Origin: an uncultured Clostridia bacterium
GTDB taxonomy: Bacteria; Bacillota; Clostridia; Oscillospirales; Oscillospiraceae
Direction: 5' to 3'
Length of the DNA stretch: 64,000 nucleotides
Assembly: GCA_945948535.1 (NCBI GenBank)
Contig: CAMFBN010000006.1
Location: 22,347 to 86,346, forward strand
Shown here: piece by piece, positions 59,555 to 64,000 of the stretch
Layout of the letters: each line of letters starts with the position of its first letter
Numbering within the stretch: the stretch's first letter is position 1
The notes under the pieces: generated by a model
The model's input: only the letters and a program-made list of their open reading frames with translations
Told to the model about the DNA's origin: nothing
The model's database searches: none
Translations under genes and position numbers: made by a program

Positions 59555-60594
59555 CAATTCATACTCCGCAGGAAGCACACCGTGCTTATTAAAATCAGGA
59601 GACAGCACGTCCCGGTCATGGCAAGAATCAAACCCATGGCGCCGGAAAAAACGTCTATCAATCCGCCCAGTCCCTTCGGATCAAGAACCGTGCAGACAGC
59701 CCCGGTTCCCTTCAAAACAAGGTAGTGAGCGCCTATTTTTAAAAAAGGTTCCAGAAAAATTGCGGCTGCCGCAAGAATTCCGTAGATACCGGCGGCATTT
59801 TTCATTGTTCCAACACTGACGAGTACCGCCTCAGATGCGTCAGACAGGATTCCGCCAACGACCGGGACAACGGTCGAGATGGTCAGTTTCGCGGCCTTTA
59901 GCGCGGCGGCATCCGTGGTTCCGCTGACGACACCTGTTATGCCCATATAGGCTGTATACGCAATCAGGATCGCTTTCAGGCTCCAGGTTACAATTCCTTT
60001 CACCAACTCCTGAAGTCTTTTCAGGGTGTCATCGCCAAGTGCGTACACTGCAATGCCAATCGCTATAAAAACAAGAACCATGGGTGTAAACAAGCGGGCA
60101 ATCAGGCTGCTGAGGACGGTATCAAATGCGGTAGTTCCCACATACAGTGCTGCGGAGGCCGTCACGCCGCCCTGTGCCGCCAGTGCCGTTGCCATAACCG
60201 GGAGCAGGAGCTTTCCGTAATTACTCAGTTCGTTGATTGTATCGCAGCCCAGACGAAGCATAGAATTCGCTGAAGACAGAAGCTGTATGGACACGATAAC
60301 CGCGCCGGTTAAGGTCACCGCGCTTTTGGAAATCCCCGAGAAGGAACGCAGCGAACTGACCAGAATCACGGACGCAATCAGGCCGGCAGCGAGTCTGAGC
60401 GCCTCTGACAGGTCCGGGCGAATCAATAAAATCGCCTTTTTCAGAAGCTCTGCCATGCCGCTGCCGAAATTTTGCGTTTCGGAAGGCATCAGGCTGCTGC
60501 CGGAATCCGGCACCTCAGGCGCGGAAAATTCCGCTGCGGAAGCAGGCAGGCATAATAACAGAACAAGCAATATTGAGGCAATCAGCTTGGTCAT
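59554..60594 (-). CDS. spoIIIAE: Stage III sporulation protein AE
   Basis: A 346-aa polytopic protein with an N-terminal signal peptide (residues 1-21) and about seven membrane segments ('VVPVVGGILSDASEAVLV'). It is the main membrane component of the SpoIIIA complex. It overlaps AD by 4 nt. Confidence 0.9.
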   Translation of the reverse strand: MTKLIASILLVLLLCLPASAAEFSAPEVPDSGSSLMPSETQNFGSGMAELLKKAILLIRPDLSEALRLAAGLIASVILVSSLRSFSGISKSAVTLTGAVIVSIQLLSSANSMLRLGCDTINELSNYGKLLLPVMATALAAQGGVTASAALYVGTTAFDTVLSSLIARLFTPMVLVFIAIGIAVYALGDDTLKRLQELVKGIVTWSLKAILIAYTAYMGITGVVSGTTDAAALKAAKLTISTVVPVVGGILSDASEAVLVSVGTMKNAAGIYGILAAAAIFLEPFLKIGAHYLVLKGTGAVCTVLDPKGLGGLIDVFSGAMGLILAMTGTCCLLILISTVCFLRSMN

Positions 60595-60986
60595 AGGCCT
60601 CCGATCATCTCCTTAATTATCGTCATAAGTGTACGAAACATCGGAACGGACAGCGACAGTACAACCGCTCCGCCTAGAATTTGCAGCATCCTGCCCAGTA
60701 AAGCGTTTCCGGCATCCGTACAGACTGCCGAGGACAGTTCCGCTACCAGTGCAATTCCCACCGCCTTCAGCAGCACGCTGACCAGCCCCTCCGGCAGATC
60801 ACAAAGCCGCTGAAGCTCCCACAGGTAATCCAGAACCGGTTCCAGAATCGTCACCGCAACGCCGGCGGCGATGCAGGCGGCGACCAGACTCAATACCGCC
60901 GAAATATCCCGCTCTGTTTTTCCAACCGCCAGGCCGAGGATCACCGTGAGAAGCACAATGGATGTGGTTTTCCAAAATTCACTCAT
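60591..60986 (-). CDS. spoIIIAD: Stage III sporulation protein AD
   Basis: A 131-aa protein with four transmembrane segments, typical of SpoIIIAD. It overlaps AC by one nucleotide. Confidence 0.88.
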   Translation of the reverse strand: MSEFWKTTSIVLLTVILGLAVGKTERDISAVLSLVAACIAAGVAVTILEPVLDYLWELQRLCDLPEGLVSVLLKAVGIALVAELSSAVCTDAGNALLGRMLQILGGAVVLSLSVPMFRTLMTIIKEMIGGL

Positions 60987-61180
60987 CAGAACTCAAACAG
61001 ATTCTTCACCAGGTCAAACAGTTCCGCTATTTTTTGCGCCAGAATCATCAGTACCACCACCAAACCAGCCAGGCTGGTCATCGTTGCCTGCTCTTCCCTG
61101 CCGGAACGGGAGAGCACCTGATTCAATATGGATACGATAATTCCCACAGCGGCAATCTTGAAAATCAAGTCAATATCCAT
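60986..61180 (-). CDS. spoIIIAC: Stage III sporulation protein AC
   Basis: A 64-aa protein with two transmembrane segments ('KIAAVGIIVSILNQVL', 'LAGLVVVLMIL'), the SpoIIIAC pattern. One-nucleotide overlaps on both sides. Confidence 0.88.
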   Translation of the reverse strand: MDIDLIFKIAAVGIIVSILNQVLSRSGREEQATMTSLAGLVVVLMILAQKIAELFDLVKNLFEF

Positions 61181-61692
61181 TAGGCAAACAATATCACCAG
61201 TGCCGCACCCGTGCAGAGCCCCAGCGTCTGATAGCTGCGCAATCTGGCATCCCGGTTATTCTCAAGCCGGGCAATTTCTCTTCGGCAGGCATCCTGCACA
61301 GATTTAAGTCCCTGCAGCTGTCCCGGAAGGTCGAAGCGTCCAAGTGTCTGCCCCAGCAGGCGCAGAGGCCGTCTCAGGCAGGTTGGAAGATCATGACATT
61401 TATCCATGGCGGCACGCATACAGCTTCCCGCATCCGGCTCTGACTGCCAGTCCAGCTCTCTGGCAAGGTTCAGAAATACATCCCGCAATACGCCGCCAGT
61501 ATCCTTTGCGGCTTTGCGGGCAAGCTCCGGCAGAGGCGTCAGCCGATATTCCAGTTCTGAGGCCATCATTTCCAGCGCTGCAAGCAGCTGATGCAGAAGT
61601 CGTTCCCTTTGCCGGTAGCTGTGCGCAATGCTGAAACCGAACCCGCCGCAGCTGAAAAGCACAAAAATTGTCCCAATCCACCTGGCGTTCAT
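61180..61692 (-). CDS. spoIIIAB: Stage III sporulation protein AB
   Basis: A 170-aa protein with an N-terminal and a C-terminal membrane segment and a helical middle similar to GspF ('LEMMASELEYRLTPLPELA'). ATG 61692 has AAAGGG upstream and overlaps AA by 4 nt. Confidence 0.88.
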   Translation of the reverse strand: MNARWIGTIFVLFSCGGFGFSIAHSYRQRERLLHQLLAALEMMASELEYRLTPLPELARKAAKDTGGVLRDVFLNLARELDWQSEPDAGSCMRAAMDKCHDLPTCLRRPLRLLGQTLGRFDLPGQLQGLKSVQDACRREIARLENNRDARLRSYQTLGLCTGAALVILFA

Positions 61693-62516
61693 GATACCAC
61701 CCTTTCTACGCAATAGGACTTGTCTTTTTTGAGCAGCACAAAAGCCTGAAAAACCCGGCTGTCCAGAAGGGACCGGTAAATAGGTCTTTGTTTCAAATCC
61801 TGTATACCGGAGGCGTGAGCGGTGGCAATCAGACGCACACCACAATTCGCTGCCTGAATCAATGCGGCGCAGTCCGCGTCCGCGGTGATTTCATCCACCG
61901 CGATGTAATTCGGGCCCATGGTTCGGAGCACCATGTCCATCCCCCGAGGCTTTGGAAATCCATACAGAACGTCCATCCGTTTTCCGCGCTGAAAGCCTTC
62001 CGGATACAGTTCTCCCCGCTCGTCCACAACGGAGACAATGCAGTCACTGGCGATTCTTCTGGCCAGATCCCGAAGAAGTGTGGTCTTGCCCCAGCCGGGA
62101 GCACCAACGATCAGGATAGATTCCCGTGTATCCGTAATTCTGTCCGCTGCTCCCGGATAGTCCCGGGCAACACGGATACACAGGGATGTGAATCTTTGAA
62201 AGCTGCCCGGTACATCCGCATTCCATACCGCGTCACCGCAAATGCCGATTCGATGACCGCCGGGAGCTGTAAGGTAGCCCTGTGCCATGGTGCTGGCGCA
62301 CCATGGGGAATAGCGGCTGGCGGAATTTACGACATAATCCAAATTTTCCTTACGGACAGTTCCCTTCAGCCAGACGCTGCCCGCAGCGGTGACCATTTCC
62401 GGCGGCGCGTTGAGCCGGAGACGCAGTTCCTGAAGGGTCTCCTTTCCCTGGCGGTCCACTTGCGTTCCAACCTCCGGTGGCAGAATAGACAATAGCTGCT
62501 TCCACGCACAAATCAT
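61689..62516 (-). CDS. spoIIIAA: Stage III sporulation protein AA (ATPase)
   Basis: A 275-aa secretion-type ATPase with Walker A 'VGAPGWGKTTLLRDLARR', 'SVVDERGEL' (Walker B) and 'YIAVDEITADADCAAL'. It powers the SpoIIIA channel. ATG 62516 follows AGGAG by 8 nt. It is first in the eight-gene operon. Confidence 0.92.
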   Translation of the reverse strand: MICAWKQLLSILPPEVGTQVDRQGKETLQELRLRLNAPPEMVTAAGSVWLKGTVRKENLDYVVNSASRYSPWCASTMAQGYLTAPGGHRIGICGDAVWNADVPGSFQRFTSLCIRVARDYPGAADRITDTRESILIVGAPGWGKTTLLRDLARRIASDCIVSVVDERGELYPEGFQRGKRMDVLYGFPKPRGMDMVLRTMGPNYIAVDEITADADCAALIQAANCGVRLIATAHASGIQDLKQRPIYRSLLDSRVFQAFVLLKKDKSYCVERVVS

Positions 62517-62530
62517 TTGCATCACTCCTG

Positions 62531-62566
62531 GCATAGCCTATGCTTCCGGGAAGTGGAATAGCACTG
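62531..62566 (-). promoter_or_regulatory. Possible SigE-type promoter of spoIIIA
   Basis: On the minus strand GCTATTC, about 14 nt, CATAGGCT, just before spoIIIAA. The match to SigE boxes is partial; spoIIIA is SigE-dependent in Bacillus. Confidence 0.35.
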
Positions 62567-62569
62567 AAA

Positions 62570-62599
62570 AAACCACCCCGCAAAAAAGCGGAGTGGCTT
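62570..62599 (-). terminator. Terminator of coaX
   Basis: AACCACCCCGC and GCGGAGTGGCTT form a stem with one wobble. Six T residues follow on the minus strand. Confidence 0.8.
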
Positions 62600-62610
62600 T
62601 CCAAAATATA

Positions 62611-63378
62611 TCATTTCTTGTTCTTCTTATAGATAATATTCAGGCCCTTCAGCAGAAGATCCTTTTCCAAAATGATCTTCCTTTTGCACAGGGGCGTAAT
62701 AAACTGGGCAAGTCCGCCGGTGGCAATCAGCGTGCAGCGGTGGCCCAATTCCTCCTCCATCCGTTCCACAAGGCCGTCAATCATGGCAGCTGTTCCGTAC
62801 ATCATCCCGCTGCGCATGCAGTCCACGGTATTTTTCCCGATGACCTGCTTTGGCTGATCCAGGCTGATGCCCGGCAGCTGGGCCGCGCGGCTCGTCAGCG
62901 CGTCCAGAGAGACCCGCACGCCGGGAATAATCACGCCGCCCATGTAAATATTATCCGGTTCCACCGCCTCAATGGTGGTGGCAGTGCCAAGGTCCATCAG
63001 GAGCATCGGCGCTTTGTATTCCGCCAGCGCCGCAACCGCAATCACAATTCGGTCACTGCCGACCTGAGAAGGAACATCCACATGGATATTCAGGCCTGTT
63101 TTCAAACCGGGTCCGACCACCATGGGCTGCTTTCCGATAATTTTAATGACGCCTGTCCGCACAGAGTTAAACACCGGCGGAACCACTGAAGAAATGATGC
63201 AGTCCTCGATGTCCGAAATTTGAACGCCATATGCTTCCAGCATACTTTTGATTTCCACACCGTACTGGTCAGAGGTTCTTGTGTGGTCGGTTGCGATACG
63301 TGCCTTGAACAGAATCTTGTCATCCCGAAAGCAGCCAATCACCAGATTGGTATTGCCGATATCAATCGCCAGAAGCAT
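62611..63378 (-). CDS. coaX: Type III pantothenate kinase
   Basis: A 255-aa ASKHA kinase: 'MLLAIDIGNTNLVIGCF' (phosphate 1), 'GSDRIVIAVAAL', 'MDLGTATTIEAV' (phosphate 2) and 'GGVIIPGV'. It phosphorylates pantothenate at the first step of CoA synthesis. The next gene upstream codes for an ECF S component, plausibly for pantothenate. Confidence 0.95.
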   Translation of the reverse strand: MLLAIDIGNTNLVIGCFRDDKILFKARIATDHTRTSDQYGVEIKSMLEAYGVQISDIEDCIISSVVPPVFNSVRTGVIKIIGKQPMVVGPGLKTGLNIHVDVPSQVGSDRIVIAVAALAEYKAPMLLMDLGTATTIEAVEPDNIYMGGVIIPGVRVSLDALTSRAAQLPGISLDQPKQVIGKNTVDCMRSGMMYGTAAMIDGLVERMEEELGHRCTLIATGGLAQFITPLCKRKIILEKDLLLKGLNIIYKKNKK

Positions 63379-63389
63379 GTCCGTCCTCC

Positions 63390-64000
63390 TTACCGTCTCT
63401 TCATACGTTCCATTAAATGCAGCAGCGCCTTGCCAATCACGGTAACAAGCACTGCCGCGATAATCGCCTCAGGAATCCCGGAAGCTGTTACAGTGCCCAT
63501 CACCAGACCGAATACCGCCGTAATGGCAACATTTTTTGCCTGTGCGTACTGCTGCGCCAGCAGCAGATAGATGCTGCCCATCACAAGGATTGTATGGCAG
63601 ATCGTCGCAACTGCCGCAGTCACTGGCAGTGCCAGATAGTCCTGCTTCAAAACCCGCTTCAGCCCCTTCCAGAGCCACCCCGCGATCACACCCAGCAAAA
63701 TACGGCATCCGAGAGCAATCCAAAGGCTTTTCAGCACACCGGGCAGGCCTTCCGTTGTCATAAACGGAGAAAAGGCAAAAGCCAGAAGTCCGGGAGAAGT
63801 GGTGTTCGCCCAGATGGAGCAAAGGCCGAACACACCGCCAAGTACCGCGCCTGCAGCGGGTCCCAGAAGGATCGCGCCAAGAATCACCGGGATGTGCATG
63901 GTGGTTGCTTTGATGACTGGCAGCGGAATAAATCCGATCCCTGTCGCGCCCATCACCAGCAAAATTCCGCAGAACATTGCCAGCGTCGCCATATAGCGGG
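63390..64000 (-). CDS. ECF transporter S component (likely pantothenate), 5' end outside window
   Basis: A hydrophobic protein of at least 200 aa with about six segments ('MHIPVILGAILLGPAAGAVLGG', 'SPFMTTEGLPGVL'). The frame continues past the window edge (codons before ATG 63992 are open), so the true start is not seen. Linkage to coaX suggests pantothenate uptake (PanT-like), but the substrate is inferred. Confidence 0.75.
   Translation of the reverse strand, partial: RYMATLAMFCGILLVMGATGIGFIPLPVIKATTMHIPVILGAILLGPAAGAVLGGVFGLCSIWANTTSPGLLAFAFSPFMTTEGLPGVLKSLWIALGCRILLGVIAGWLWKGLKRVLKQDYLALPVTAAVATICHTILVMGSIYLLLAQQYAQAKNVAITAVFGLVMGTVTASGIPEAIIAAVLVTVIGKALLHLMERMKRR

Overview
The window looks like a chromosome segment of a strictly sporulating member of the Clostridia, most likely Oscillospirales/Oscillospiraceae. 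It carries the spoIIA operon (spoIIAA-spoIIAB-sigF), a complete spoIIIA operon (AA to AH), cwlD, yqfC/yqfD, yunB, a ylbJ-like gene and the cotJ coat genes, in gene orders typical of low-GC Gram-positive spore formers (yqfC-yqfD-phoH-ybeY-era-yqzL-recO). Most core genes lie on the minus strand.

Layout. 1-4.6 kb: end of an alanine/glycine:cation symporter, then a minus-strand operon of a SAM hydroxide adenosyltransferase-family protein with an ECF transporter (UPF0397 S component, fused EcfA-EcfA ATPase, EcfT). 4.7-6.7 kb: a flavin reductase-like protein and PRPP synthetase. 6.7-24.9 kb: the spore-coat gene cotJC, cut in two by a 17.6-kb element. 24.9-29.1 kb: a cotJA-cotJB fusion, cwlD, radA, coaBC and tRNA-Leu. 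29.2-34.7 kb: two Xer-type recombinases, an integrase fragment, pfkA and membrane proteins. 34.7-46 kb: coaD, rsmD, uvrC, HPr, mutS2, recO, yqzL, era, ybeY, phoH, yqfD, yqfC. 46-57 kb: ylbJ-like, ligA, yunB, pcrA, the spoIIA operon, and valS behind a T-box leader. 57-64 kb: a glycosyltransferase, the spoIIIA operon, coaX and an ECF S component.

The most striking feature is the split cotJC. The N-terminal half (24664-24915, minus) and the C-terminal half (6705-7118, minus) join exactly in frame, at a shared GGTAC core, into a 198-residue Mn-catalase-type CotJC. The DNA between them is bounded by a 19-bp inverted arm at each end and has a large serine recombinase gene directly inside one end. 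Joining the two ends rebuilds a near-perfect palindromic attP. This is the architecture of the skin element in sigK: a recombinase-excisable element that interrupts a mother-cell sporulation gene. Its cargo is a GH13 amylase, a two-component system, a VTC/DUF4956/Cthe_2159-like cluster, CarD, TetR/DegV and MATE genes, a DUF2935 protein and a 5'-truncated multicopper-oxidase-like gene. Excision during sporulation is inferred from the sequence, not shown.

All functional calls come from reading motifs and gene order; no database search was run.
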